64,000 bases of DNA from Paenibacillus plantarum (GTDB lineage Bacteria > Bacillota > Bacilli > Paenibacillales > NBRC-103111). Below, piece by piece: positions 44,271-52,518 of this stretch; position 1 is the stretch's first letter, and the number at the start of each line of letters is the position of its first letter. Position numbers and translations under genes: made by a program. The DNA lies in NCBI RefSeq assembly GCF_013141695.1, contig NZ_WHNY01000067.1, forward strand, positions 459,107 to 523,106, written 5' to 3'. Under the pieces are notes generated by a model. It searched no databases. It saw only the letters and a program-made list of their open reading frames with translations, and was not told the DNA's origin.

Positions 44271-45698
44271 ATGAGTGTAATGTATGCATTTCAGAAGATG
44301 GGGAGATCGTTGATGATCCCTATTGCGGTGCTGCCGGCAGCATCCATTCTTCTTCGAATTGGTAAAATGTCTTTTAATGATCCATTCCTTGTTCATGTGG
44401 CTCAAATTTTCGAGCTAGGTGGAAGCGCAATTTTTGATAATTTGCCACTCATTTTCGCAATAGGAATTGCGATAGGCTTAACGTCTGGAGAAGGCATTGC
44501 TGCTTTAGCAGCTGCGGTTGGATATTTGGTCTTTGATAACGTCCTTAAACATTTTCAAATGGTTTCAGGCAGCTCAGAGCCATTGGACACTGGCGTGCTC
44601 GGTGGGATGATGGTGGGGATGCTTTCTGCTACATTCTTCAATCGATTTAGTCATATTCAATTACCTAAGTCGCTTGGATTCTTCGGCGGAAAACGGTTTG
44701 TTCCAATCGTGACATCCCTAGTTATGGTTTTTCTTGGTGTAGTCGTTGGGCTTATCTGGCCACCCGTACAGCGAGGAATAAGTGAAGTTGGATTATGGAT
44801 TGTAGATAACGGAAACATTGGGGTTTTCATTTACGGTATCATGAATCGTTTGCTCATTCCAACTGGTCTTCATCATGTCATTAATAATATCGCTTGGTTT
44901 CAAATAGGGGATTTCGTTACCCCAGCAGGCAAAATGGTACATGGGGATATTTCACGCTTTTTTGCAGGGGATCCTACAGCCGGCATGTTTATGACAGGTT
45001 TTTATCCCGTTATTATGTTTGGATTACCAGCAGCCGCGCTTGCTGTCGTTAGAAGTACATCTTCTTCTACAAGGAAATTTGTAGCTCCAGTCATGTTAAC
45101 TGCAGCACTGACGAGTTTTCTAACAGGCATTACAGAGCCAATCGAATTTGCGTTTATGTTCGTAGCCCCTGGTCTTTATGTGATTCATGCCGTTCTTACA
45201 GGCTTCTCCATGCTCATTATGAATATCCTTCAAGTGAAAATGGGGTTTGGTTTCTCTGCAGGCTTTATTGATTTCGTGTTGAACTGGCACTTGGCGACGA
45301 ATCCCTATTGGATTTTACTCATTGGAGCCGTTTACTTCATTTTATATTTTATTACCTTTCGAGCTTATCTACACTTCTTTCCGATGAAAGTAACAAGTAA
45401 GGATGACCTTGAGCAATATGTTGAGGTAGAAGCCGCTGAAGAGAAACCTTCTCTGGTAGATCGCCCAACACGTATTCTAAATCATATTGGCGGTGCTTCT
45501 AATATTATCTCCATTGATGCTTGCATTACACGGCTGCGCCTTCTGGTTAAAGAAGAGGTACTCGTGCAAGATAACGAGCTCAAGGAATTAGGTGCCATCG
45601 GTGTCATCCGGTTAGGAAAAGGCAACGTTCACGTTGTTTTTGGGACAGAATCAGAACAAATTCGTGAAAGCATTAAACCTTTGCTAGGTACAAAATGA
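44271..45698 (+). CDS. nagP: N-acetylglucosamine-type PTS transporter, EIICB
   Basis: 475 residues. The EIIC part (1-385) has ten hydrophobic segments with GLHHVINNIAWFQIGDFVTPAGKMVHGDISRFFAGDPTAGMFMTGF, very close to NagE-type GlcNAc transporters. The EIIB part (about 400-475) has the phosphorylated Cys in SIDACITRLRLLV. It takes up GlcNAc with phosphorylation. It lacks an EIIA domain, so EIIA comes from elsewhere. ATG at 44271 follows AGGTGA; a GTG three codons earlier is an alternative. Confidence 0.9.
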   Translation: MSVMYAFQKMGRSLMIPIAVLPAASILLRIGKMSFNDPFLVHVAQIFELGGSAIFDNLPLIFAIGIAIGLTSGEGIAALAAAVGYLVFDNVLKHFQMVSGSSEPLDTGVLGGMMVGMLSATFFNRFSHIQLPKSLGFFGGKRFVPIVTSLVMVFLGVVVGLIWPPVQRGISEVGLWIVDNGNIGVFIYGIMNRLLIPTGLHHVINNIAWFQIGDFVTPAGKMVHGDISRFFAGDPTAGMFMTGFYPVIMFGLPAAALAVVRSTSSSTRKFVAPVMLTAALTSFLTGITEPIEFAFMFVAPGLYVIHAVLTGFSMLIMNILQVKMGFGFSAGFIDFVLNWHLATNPYWILLIGAVYFILYFITFRAYLHFFPMKVTSKDDLEQYVEVEAAEEKPSLVDRPTRILNHIGGASNIISIDACITRLRLLVKEEVLVQDNELKELGAIGVIRLGKGNVHVVFGTESEQIRESIKPLLGTK

Positions 45699-45721
45699 GA
45701 AATAATCAGGACAAGCCTAAA

Positions 45722-45780
45722 TATACCCCACAAAGTGACGTATGCCTTCGAAGTCTATTCCGATTACTTTGCGGGGACCC
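45722..45780 (+). promoter_or_regulatory. Long-range hairpin between nagP and the antiterminator gene
   Basis: CCCCACAAAGT (about 45728-45738) pairs with ACTTTGCGGGG (about 45767-45777), leaving a loop of about 28 bases that itself contains the palindrome CTTCGAAG. There is no T-run, so it is not a plain terminator. It lies 30 bases before the antiterminator start codon. Confidence 0.5.
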
Positions 45781-45806
45781 CGAAACTATAAATTGGGAGG
45801 TGTCTT

Positions 45807-46640
45807 ATGATTGAACGGACGATCATACATGTGCTATCCCATAACGTGGTGATGGCACATTTAAGCTCAGGGAAAAATTCCATTGCATTTGGTAAGGGGA
45901 TCGGATTCAAGAAAACACCTGGTATGCTAATTGGTGAAGGTGAAATTACACAAGAGTTCCTTTTACATACATCGGAAGTACTGAAAAACTATGAACAAAT
46001 CCTAAATGCCGTCGATGTGAAAATCATCGGGATCACCGAAGAGGTGATTGCCTACGCACAAAGCATGCTGGAAGGCGATTTCTCCGAAACGATCCATGCA
46101 TCGCTCGTAGATCATATTAACTTTGCAGTTGAGCGGCAGAAACGCGGAATCTTCATTACGAATCCATTTGCGTATGAAATTGGATACATGTACCCGGAGG
46201 AATATAAAGTTGCTAAGAAAGCTGTTGAATTCCTGAATGAACATCTAGATGTGAAATTGCCTGAGGATGAGGTTGCTTTCTTGACGATGCATTTCAACAG
46301 TGCGCGTAAGAAAGAGCAAGCATCCGATTCTCTAGCTGTTGTCAGAGTGGTTTCTCAAACGATCGAATCTGCGAAGGAACTTGGCTTTAATTTCGATGAT
46401 TCGTTCTCAACACTTCGCTTTATCTCCCATTTAAAAGGTGTCATTGAACGGGTTAAGTCAAAGAAAACGCTTCAAAACTCACTCCTTTCCAAAATTAAAG
46501 AAGAATACGGCGACACCTACGTGAAGGCCAAGGTTCTATCGTTAATGTTAAGTGATTCCTTGCAATTAGAAGTACCTGATGATGAGACGGGATACTTAAC
46601 GATGCATTTGGAGCGATTGCTGCAACGCACAGAAGTATAG
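45807..46640 (+). CDS. PRD-containing transcription antiterminator (GlcT/LicT type)
   Basis: 277 residues. An N-terminal RNA-binding CAT domain (1-60: HNVVMAHLSSGKNSIAFGKGIGFKKTPGMLI) is followed by two PRDs (about 70-170 and 175-277), with His residues in HASLVDHINFAVERQKRG, LTMHFNSA, RFISHLKG and LTMHLERL as phosphorylation sites. It binds nascent RNA to prevent termination upstream of PTS genes. The overall match to GlcT is better than to LicT. ATG follows GGGAGG. Its likely target is the nagP locus, although no classical RAT was found there. Confidence 0.86.
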   Translation: MIERTIIHVLSHNVVMAHLSSGKNSIAFGKGIGFKKTPGMLIGEGEITQEFLLHTSEVLKNYEQILNAVDVKIIGITEEVIAYAQSMLEGDFSETIHASLVDHINFAVERQKRGIFITNPFAYEIGYMYPEEYKVAKKAVEFLNEHLDVKLPEDEVAFLTMHFNSARKKEQASDSLAVVRVVSQTIESAKELGFNFDDSFSTLRFISHLKGVIERVKSKKTLQNSLLSKIKEEYGDTYVKAKVLSLMLSDSLQLEVPDDETGYLTMHLERLLQRTEV

Positions 46641-46659
46641 GTGGAAATAAATAAGCTGG

Positions 46660-46700
46660 AGCATTCCCTTGCAACCTTTGTGGAGCAGGGATTTTTTGTG
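46660..46700 (+). terminator. Weak terminator after the antiterminator gene
   Basis: Imperfect TCCCTTGC.../GCAGGGA hairpin followed by TTTTTT. Confidence 0.5.
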
Positions 46701-46797
46701 TGAATACAAGGTTTAAGGTCTTAAGTGGATTGCATATTTCTACATTGTCAGCTAAACTGACTGTTAGAGTACTTAGAGAGAACGGAGTGCATAGGAC

Positions 46798-47895
46798 ATG
46801 CTGTATAAGAAATTAGCCAAGCCTTTTTTGTTCCGAATGGATCCGGAAAAAGCGCATCATTTAACGATTGACGGTCTGAGTGTTGTTGGGAATTTACCAG
46901 GAGGCAAGCAGTTGCTTAAATCCATGTATGGGGTACCAGAATCACCTCAACTAACTCAGGACCTATGGGGATTACACTTCGGTAATCCAGTCGGCCTTGC
47001 TGCAGGGCTTGATAAAAACGCAAAAGCGGTCAAAGGATTTTCACAATTGGGTTTTGGATTTATGGAAGTTGGTACGATTACACCTAAACCACAACCTGGT
47101 AATGAGCTGCCTCGTTTGTTCCGTCTTCCAGAAGACAGAGCACTGATTAACCGGATGGGTTTTAACAATGTAGGTACAGCTGAGATGGCACAGAACCTAG
47201 AGAAAACAGGGAAACGTGTGATTCCAGTTGCCGTAAACATAGGGAAAAATAAATCAACGCCTAACGAGCAGGCTGAAGAAGATTATCGAGCTTGTATTAT
47301 AGCGTTATATACATATGGAGATTTCTTTGTTGTTAACATAAGCTCACCAAATACACCTGATTTGCGTAATTTACAACATGGCGATGATTTGAAACGCTTG
47401 TTGTCTACGGTGCGGGATGAAATGCAAGTGCAACATAAGAAGCATGGTGGCGCGGCGAAACCAGTACTTGTCAAAATAGCGCCTGATCTAACGGATGATG
47501 AGCTTGATCTCACTGTACAGATCATTAAGGAAAGCGGAATATCTGGGATCATTGCAACGAATACCACGCTAAGTAGAGATGGCTTACGTCATGCTAATCG
47601 CGAGCAAGCGGGCGGGTTGAGTGGATTGCCATTAACAAAGCGCTCAACAGATGTTATTCGACGCGTGTATCAATTAACAGATGGCAAGCTGCCGATTATT
47701 GGGGCTGGCGGGATTTTCACTGCGCAAGATGCGTATGACAAAATTCGGGCTGGAGCAAGTCTTATTGAAGTATATACGGCTTTAATTTATGAGGGACCAG
47801 GTCTGCTTGGGCGTATAAATAAAGGGCTTCAAGAGCTGTTAAAGAAAGATGGTTTCACACATATTTCCCAGGCAATAGGCGTAGATTCGCACTAA
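46798..47895 (+). CDS. pyrD: Dihydroorotate dehydrogenase (quinone), class 2
   Basis: 365 residues. The N-terminal helical part (LYKKLAKPFLFRMDPEKAHHLTIDGL) binds the membrane and quinone; the FMN barrel follows with VGLAAGLDKNAKAV, EVGTITPKPQPGNELPRLFRLPEDRALINRMGFNN, VVNISSPNTPDLRNLQ (catalytic Ser) and IGAGGIFTAQDAYDKIRAGASLIEVYTALIYEGP. It oxidises dihydroorotate in pyrimidine synthesis. Class 2 is unusual in Bacillus but usual in Paenibacillus. It is separate from any pyr operon. ATG follows GAACGGAGTGCATAGGAC. Confidence 0.95.
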   Translation: MLYKKLAKPFLFRMDPEKAHHLTIDGLSVVGNLPGGKQLLKSMYGVPESPQLTQDLWGLHFGNPVGLAAGLDKNAKAVKGFSQLGFGFMEVGTITPKPQPGNELPRLFRLPEDRALINRMGFNNVGTAEMAQNLEKTGKRVIPVAVNIGKNKSTPNEQAEEDYRACIIALYTYGDFFVVNISSPNTPDLRNLQHGDDLKRLLSTVRDEMQVQHKKHGGAAKPVLVKIAPDLTDDELDLTVQIIKESGISGIIATNTTLSRDGLRHANREQAGGLSGLPLTKRSTDVIRRVYQLTDGKLPIIGAGGIFTAQDAYDKIRAGASLIEVYTALIYEGPGLLGRINKGLQELLKKDGFTHISQAIGVDSH

Positions 47896-47921
47896 CTTCA
47901 TTCAGAATGGAGGATACATGG

Positions 47922-48719
47922 ATGGATGGACGAGACTGGAAGAAATTTCTACTGCCTTATGAACAAGCGGTAGAGGAATTGAAAGTAAAGTTCAAAACAT
48001 TACGTGGCGAACTTAAAAGTCGTGAAGAGTACGCACCTATCGAATTTGTAACAGGACGTGTCAAAAAAATATCAAGCGTGTTAGAGAAAGCGAAGCGTTT
48101 GAGCGTACCAATGGATCAATTAGAATCAGGCATAGAAGATATCGCTGGCATTCGCATCATGTGCCAATTCGTAGAAGATACCGAAGTGCTTGCTGAACTT
48201 ATCCGCAGCAGACAAGATATGAGTGTTGTGTATGAGAAGGATTATATTACGAATAAAAAGCCGAGCGGGTACCGAAGTTTTCATATTATTATTGAATATC
48301 CCGTTCAAACAGCTCTCGGTATGAAGAAAATATTAGCAGAAGTGCAAATTCGGACCCTGGCAATGAACTTCTGGGCGACGATTGAGCATTCCTTGAATTA
48401 TAAATATAAAGAGCAGTTACCTGATGTGGTTCGGGCGCGATTGAGTAAAGCGGCGGAAGCGGCTTATCTACTGGATCAGGAAATGTCGAGTATTCGAGGC
48501 GAGATTATGGCCTCCCAACGGATGTTTGAAGATAACTCTAATTTAATTAATCGTGTGTTGAATAATATTCAAGAGTTGTATTTCTATCATCGCGTACGAG
48601 AAGCTGCTCAGTTCCAATTGCGGTTCAATGAGATTTGGGAAACAGAAGAAGGACTTAGTGATTTATCTGCTGATATCGAGGCTGCCATCTCGCGAGCCAA
48701 AAAAGGAGATAATAGCTAA
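47922..48719 (+). CDS. relQ: Small alarmone synthetase (RelQ/SasB type)
   Basis: 265 residues, only the (p)ppGpp synthetase domain, no HD hydrolase domain. The motif GIEDIAGIRIMCQFVEDTEVLAELIRSRQD and KPSGYRSFHIIIEYPVQ, plus EVQIRTLAMNFWATIEHSLNYKYKE, are the synthetase signature. It makes ppGpp or pppGpp in response to cell envelope stress or growth phase. ATG at 47922 follows GGAGG by 8 bases; an ATG five codons earlier overlaps that site. It forms an operon with the DUF309 gene (4-base gap) and may be read with pyrD. Confidence 0.93.
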   Translation: MDGRDWKKFLLPYEQAVEELKVKFKTLRGELKSREEYAPIEFVTGRVKKISSVLEKAKRLSVPMDQLESGIEDIAGIRIMCQFVEDTEVLAELIRSRQDMSVVYEKDYITNKKPSGYRSFHIIIEYPVQTALGMKKILAEVQIRTLAMNFWATIEHSLNYKYKEQLPDVVRARLSKAAEAAYLLDQEMSSIRGEIMASQRMFEDNSNLINRVLNNIQELYFYHRVREAAQFQLRFNEIWETEEGLSDLSADIEAAISRAKKGDNS

Positions 48720-48722
48720 CCC

Positions 48723-49142
48723 ATGAGCGAATATGACCGATTGTATGTCGCTTTTCTGTACTATTTTAACGATCAGCGGGATTATTTCGAATGTCATGAA
48801 GTGATGGAGGAGCTTTGGCTGGAAGAAGGCCGAAATCCGCTATATCAAGGTCTGCTGCAAATTGCAGTAGGCCTTTATCATCATTTGAATGGCAATCCGA
48901 GCGGTTCTATTAAATTGTTTCGTGCGGGGTTAGACAAGCTGGCACCTTATCCTGTACATACGCTAGGGATTGATCTAGGTTTATTAGTGAAGGATAGTGA
49001 GGTTTATCTGGGGAAGCTGTTGCGATTGAAAGAGGAGCCGTTTCTTCCTTATGATTTGGATATTAGGATTCTAGATGAAGAGCTAGAGGATCTCTTGGAA
49101 GATTTGAGGTTGGATCCACCAGCAGGCAGTGATCATGATTGA
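48723..49142 (+). CDS. DUF309 domain protein
   Basis: 139 residues, helical. The DUF309 motif FECHEVMEELWLEEGRNPLYQGLLQIAVGLYHHLNGNPSGS is clear, with His and Glu arranged like a metal or substrate site. Function unknown. It starts 4 bases after the relQ stop codon, using the AAAAGGAG within the end of relQ. Confidence 0.9.
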   Translation: MSEYDRLYVAFLYYFNDQRDYFECHEVMEELWLEEGRNPLYQGLLQIAVGLYHHLNGNPSGSIKLFRAGLDKLAPYPVHTLGIDLGLLVKDSEVYLGKLLRLKEEPFLPYDLDIRILDEELEDLLEDLRLDPPAGSDHD

Positions 49143-49148
49143 AATTAG

Positions 49149-49186
49149 AAAGGACTTCTCACCAATGGGTGAAGAAGTCCTTTTGT
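49149..49186. terminator. Bidirectional terminator between DUF309 gene and thioredoxin-like gene
   Basis: AAAGGACTTCT..CACC/GGGTG..AGAAGTCCTTTT. Confidence 0.9.
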
Positions 49187-49207
49187 AGGTTTAGATATTT
49201 AATGGCA

Positions 49208-49717
49208 TTAACCTTTATACTTTTGGAAGAAGGATTTGAATACTTCTGGCGTATTGCCGACTGTAGATCCAGCCTCAGGAACCCCGCCAACAATGCGATC
49301 TACTTCTACCCCATTTTTGTAATATACTAAGGTAGGTGTGGATTCAATCTTGTACTTGTTCCAGCCATCTTTGAACTCTTCCAAATTGAATTGCTTCACG
49401 TCTAGACCTAATTGTTGCTGTAGAGGAACTAGTACAGGTGTCGTCACTTTGCAATGAGGACAAGTTGACGCATAATAGTACTGGAAGAATGTCTCTTTGT
49501 TCTTCAATCTGGCATCTAAATCTGCAGGCAAAATCAAGTTCTGGTAGTTCGGATCGTTTAACTGTTTCACAGTCTCTGGATTGAGCTTGGATGCAGCAAC
49601 TCCGTAAGGATTACCAGCATTCGCTTTATCCGAAGATTTGGTAGATTGCTGATTAACAAAGTATAGACCACCGAATAAAATAACAACTATGCCTAAATAA
49701 ATAAGCAACTTCTTCAT
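49208..49717 (-). CDS. Membrane-anchored thioredoxin-like protein
   Basis: 169 residues. One N-terminal helix (LLIYLGIVVILFGGLYFVNQQ) anchors the domain outside. A CPHC redox motif lies in FFQYYYASTCPHCKVTTPVL, and IESTPTLVYYKNGVEV contains the cis-Pro. CPHC suggests an oxidising, DsbA-like potential. No DsbB/BdbC partner is adjacent. ATG has AGAGGTGCATAC upstream. Confidence 0.9.
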   Translation of the reverse strand: MKKLLIYLGIVVILFGGLYFVNQQSTKSSDKANAGNPYGVAASKLNPETVKQLNDPNYQNLILPADLDARLKNKETFFQYYYASTCPHCKVTTPVLVPLQQQLGLDVKQFNLEEFKDGWNKYKIESTPTLVYYKNGVEVDRIVGGVPEAGSTVGNTPEVFKSFFQKYKG

Positions 49718-49797
49718 GTATGCACCTCTTTAAAATGTTTACTTTCTACTATCTTCTATAAAAAGTATAGCATATCCTGTAGGATTTCGTAAAAATA

Positions 49798-49827
49798 TTG
49801 GCTGTTTCGTGACAACTCAGCTATAAT
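49798..49827 (+). promoter_or_regulatory. Promoter of the rRNA methyltransferase gene
   Basis: TTGGCT and TATAAT (49822-49827), 18 bases apart. Confidence 0.6.
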
Positions 49828-49900
49828 ACCGTTACACTGTACCATGGAAACACAAATTGTCGGATCAAATGGGATTTTATATAGAAAGCGAAGATGACGA

Positions 49901-51556
49901 ATGGCGAAGCAGCTACCACCCCTTTTTAGGGAGAAAATGATTGATTTATTGGGTAAAGAGGAGTTTGAGCAGTTTCTTGCTTCCTATGATGAACCACGCG
50001 TTTATGGATTACGGGTAAATACGGGGAAGGTGGAGCGTGCTGAGTTTTTGGAGAAGAGTCCATTTCATTTGACGACTATACCTTGGGTTTCGGATGGTTT
50101 TTATTATCAAGAAGGGGAACGCCCAGGTAAGCATCCGTATTACCATGCTGGACTTTACTATATCCAAGAGCCGAGTGCGATGGCACCTGTGGAGCTGCTA
50201 GAGATAAAACCAGGGGAGCGGGTTCTGGATTTGTGCGCAGCCCCAGGTGGGAAATCGACGCAAATCGCCGCGAAGTTGCAAGGTGAAGGCGTCCTAGTTG
50301 TGAACGATATCCATTCAGATCGGGTCAAAGCTTTGGTTAAAAATTTAGAGCTGCTCGGCGTGCGAAATGCCGTAGTTTTGAATGAGAAACCGGAGCGGAT
50401 GTTGACTGCATTTCAGGGGTATTTTGATAAAATTTTGATTGATGCGCCTTGTTCAGGTGAAGGAATGTTCCGCAAGGAAGAAGAAATGATGGGGCAATGG
50501 GAGCGCCACTCTGTTCAGGAATTTGCTGCAATGCAGAGGGAACTGTTGGCGCAAGCTGCGGTGATGTTGGCACCTGGAGGCAGGATCGTGTATTCGACCT
50601 GTACGTTCTCACCGGAGGAGAATGAGGCTCAGATTGCAGAGTTTCTGGACAAGCATCCTGCTTTTGATGTCGTTCCTATTGATGGATTCAGTCCTGGGCG
50701 GCCGGATTGGTTGAGGGAACCGTGGTGTGAGGCAGATGCTTACAGTTCAAAGGCAAGGGATGCTGTGGCAGGGACGGCGAGGTTGTGGCCGCATAAGTTG
50801 CGGGGTGAGGGGCATTTTTTGGCGGTTTTGGGGTTGGGTGTTGGGGATGGAAGTAAAGGGGAAAGAGTGAGTGCGGGAGCTGGTGCGGGTGCGGGAGCGA
50901 GTGCAAGTGTAGGTGCGGGAGCTGGTGCGAGTGCAAGTGCGGGTGCGGGTGCGAGTGTAGGTGCGGGAGCTGGTGCGAGTGCAGGTGCAAGTGCAAGTGC
51001 AGATAAAAGTGCGGGGGATGCCGGCTTTGTGGCGGCAGCGGGGAAGCGAAGCGGCCGTCCCGCGCTACGCGGGAAGGGCCGTGCTGAGGCACCGCCTAGC
51101 ACGGGGGTGAGCTTGGAGCCGCTGGAGGCGTTCTCCGGTGAGCTGCTGCGCAGCGAGCCTTTCGCCCTGAGGCGGCTGGTCTGTTACGGCGAGCACGCGT
51201 ATGCGTCGCCGGCGGGCTTGCCTGAGCTGCACGGACTGAAAGTCGTGCGGCCGGGCTGGTACATCGGCGCGCTGCACCGCGGCCGATTTGAACCGTCCCA
51301 TGCGCTAGCCATGGGACTGCGTTTGCGCGAGGCCAAGCGAGCGCTGAGCTTGGCTTCGAGCGACGAGCGAGCCCTTCGGTACCTGAAGGGCGAGACGCTC
51401 GAAGTCGCGGAGAGCGAGATACTCCGCGATCCGGAAGAGACCAAGGCAGCCAAAGGCTACTGCCTGGTCTGCATTGACGACCATCCTGTCGGCTGGGGTA
51501 AATGGCTCGACGGGATGCTGAAGAACGAATATCCGCCCGGCTGGAGGTGGACCTAA
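49901..51556 (+). CDS. RsmF-type rRNA m5C methyltransferase (NOL1/NOP2/Sun) with low-complexity insert
   Basis: 551 residues, longer than the usual ~450-460 residues. The SAM-binding motif VLDLCAAPGGKSTQIAAKL lies near residue 108, the motif IV Cys in DKILIDAPCSGEGMFRK near 175, and the catalytic Cys in VYSTCTFSPEENE near 228. The C-terminal RNA-binding domain begins near residue 405 (LRRLVCYGEHAYASPAGLPELHGLKVVRPGWYIG). Between them, residues about 323-370 are a Gly/Ala/Ser-only repeat. It should methylate 16S rRNA at a cytosine. The next gene, an rRNA pseudouridine synthase, lies 6 bases on, so they are one operon. Confidence 0.92.
   Translation: MAKQLPPLFREKMIDLLGKEEFEQFLASYDEPRVYGLRVNTGKVERAEFLEKSPFHLTTIPWVSDGFYYQEGERPGKHPYYHAGLYYIQEPSAMAPVELLEIKPGERVLDLCAAPGGKSTQIAAKLQGEGVLVVNDIHSDRVKALVKNLELLGVRNAVVLNEKPERMLTAFQGYFDKILIDAPCSGEGMFRKEEEMMGQWERHSVQEFAAMQRELLAQAAVMLAPGGRIVYSTCTFSPEENEAQIAEFLDKHPAFDVVPIDGFSPGRPDWLREPWCEADAYSSKARDAVAGTARLWPHKLRGEGHFLAVLGLGVGDGSKGERVSAGAGAGAGASASVGAGAGASASAGAGASVGAGAGASAGASASADKSAGDAGFVAAAGKRSGRPALRGKGRAEAPPSTGVSLEPLEAFSGELLRSEPFALRRLVCYGEHAYASPAGLPELHGLKVVRPGWYIGALHRGRFEPSHALAMGLRLREAKRALSLASSDERALRYLKGETLEVAESEILRDPEETKAAKGYCLVCIDDHPVGWGKWLDGMLKNEYPPGWRWT
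50868..51015. repeat. GC-rich tandem repeat inside the methyltransferase gene
   Basis: Irregular 6-bp units of the GGTGCG/AGTGCA type, encoding GA and SA dipeptides. A 48-bp segment starting GTGTAGGTGCGGGAGC is present at 50907 and again at 50955 with a 29-base identical core. No stop codon arises; frame is preserved. Confidence 0.9.
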
Positions 51557-51562
51557 ACGGTC

Positions 51563-52315
51563 ATGAAACAAACACAACGACTCGATAAAATACTCGCCCA
51601 TGTGGGCGTTGGTACCCGTTCTGAACTTAAGCGCCTCGCCAAAGAAGGTGCTATTTACGTCAACGGTGTGAAGGTCAAAGACAGTGGTATGCAAGTAAAT
51701 CCTGATAAGGACACCATTACCGTGAATGGAGAGGTCGTCACTTACCGAGAGTTTGTTTATCTAATGATGAACAAACCGCAAGGGGTGGTCTCGGCAACCG
51801 AAGATAATCGGGATCGCACGGTCGTGGATCTTTTGGACGAAGAATACGCACCGTTCGAAGTGTTTCCTGTAGGCAGATTGGACAAGGATACAGAGGGCTT
51901 CCTTTTGCTCACAAACGATGGCAAACTGGCTCATAACCTGCTCTCACCTCGCAAACACGTTCCGAAAACTTACTACGCCAAAGTTGAGTGGGAGGTTAAC
52001 GAAGCGGATCAGGAAGCTTTTAGCCATGGAGTAACTTTAGATGATGGTTATGAGACGTTGCCTGGTGATTTGAAGATTTTACAGACCGGAAATGAAGCTG
52101 CTGAAATCCCTTCTGAAATCGAGCTTACGATCATGGAAGGTAAGTTCCATCAGGTGAAACGTATGTTCCAAGCTGTTGGCAAACAAGTCGTTTTTCTGAA
52201 AAGAATGTCCATGGGCCCGCTGGCACTTGATCCCGAGTTGGCCTTGGGTCAGGTCAGAGAATTAAGTGTGGAAGAGCTCTCGGCTCTACGAAATGCCAAC
52301 GAGAATCAAAATTAA
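51563..52315 (+). CDS. rsuA: 16S rRNA pseudouridine synthase, RsuA type
   Basis: 250 residues. An N-terminal S4 RNA-binding domain (QRLDKILAHVGVGTRSELKRLAKEGAIYVNGVKV) precedes the catalytic domain with FEVFPVGRLDKDTEGFLLLTNDGKLAHNLLSPR (catalytic Asp in GRLDxDTxG) and EGKFHQVKRMFQAVG. It makes pseudouridine 516 in 16S rRNA or a related site. The ATG has GGAGG about 15 bases upstream in the end of the preceding gene. A strong terminator follows. Confidence 0.92.
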   Translation: MKQTQRLDKILAHVGVGTRSELKRLAKEGAIYVNGVKVKDSGMQVNPDKDTITVNGEVVTYREFVYLMMNKPQGVVSATEDNRDRTVVDLLDEEYAPFEVFPVGRLDKDTEGFLLLTNDGKLAHNLLSPRKHVPKTYYAKVEWEVNEADQEAFSHGVTLDDGYETLPGDLKILQTGNEAAEIPSEIELTIMEGKFHQVKRMFQAVGKQVVFLKRMSMGPLALDPELALGQVRELSVEELSALRNANENQN

Positions 52316-52373
52316 CTATACAAAAATACTAGAATATGGTATTTTCTTGGTAGTGAAATTTATTTGTGCGGAA

Positions 52374-52421
52374 GAACCGCCTAGTTATTGCTGATTTTTA
52401 GCAATACTAGGCGGTTTTGCT
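52374..52421 (+). terminator. Terminator of rsuA
   Basis: AACCGCCTAGTTATTGCT, 7-base loop, AGCAATACTAGGCGGTTTT. Confidence 0.95.
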
Positions 52422-52518
52422 GTTTTTAGTGGAAATATGTCGAAAATAGGTAGACATTTACAATTATGAAATGAGATACTACCAATAATTGGGTATATAC
52501 AAACAGGGGGAGATCAAT

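Noticed and set aside
50688-51102. Two minus-strand frames rich in Pro/Ala or His/Pro opposite the repeat insert
   Set aside because: They are shadows caused by the GC-rich repeat; no start sites and the plus strand encodes a conserved enzyme.
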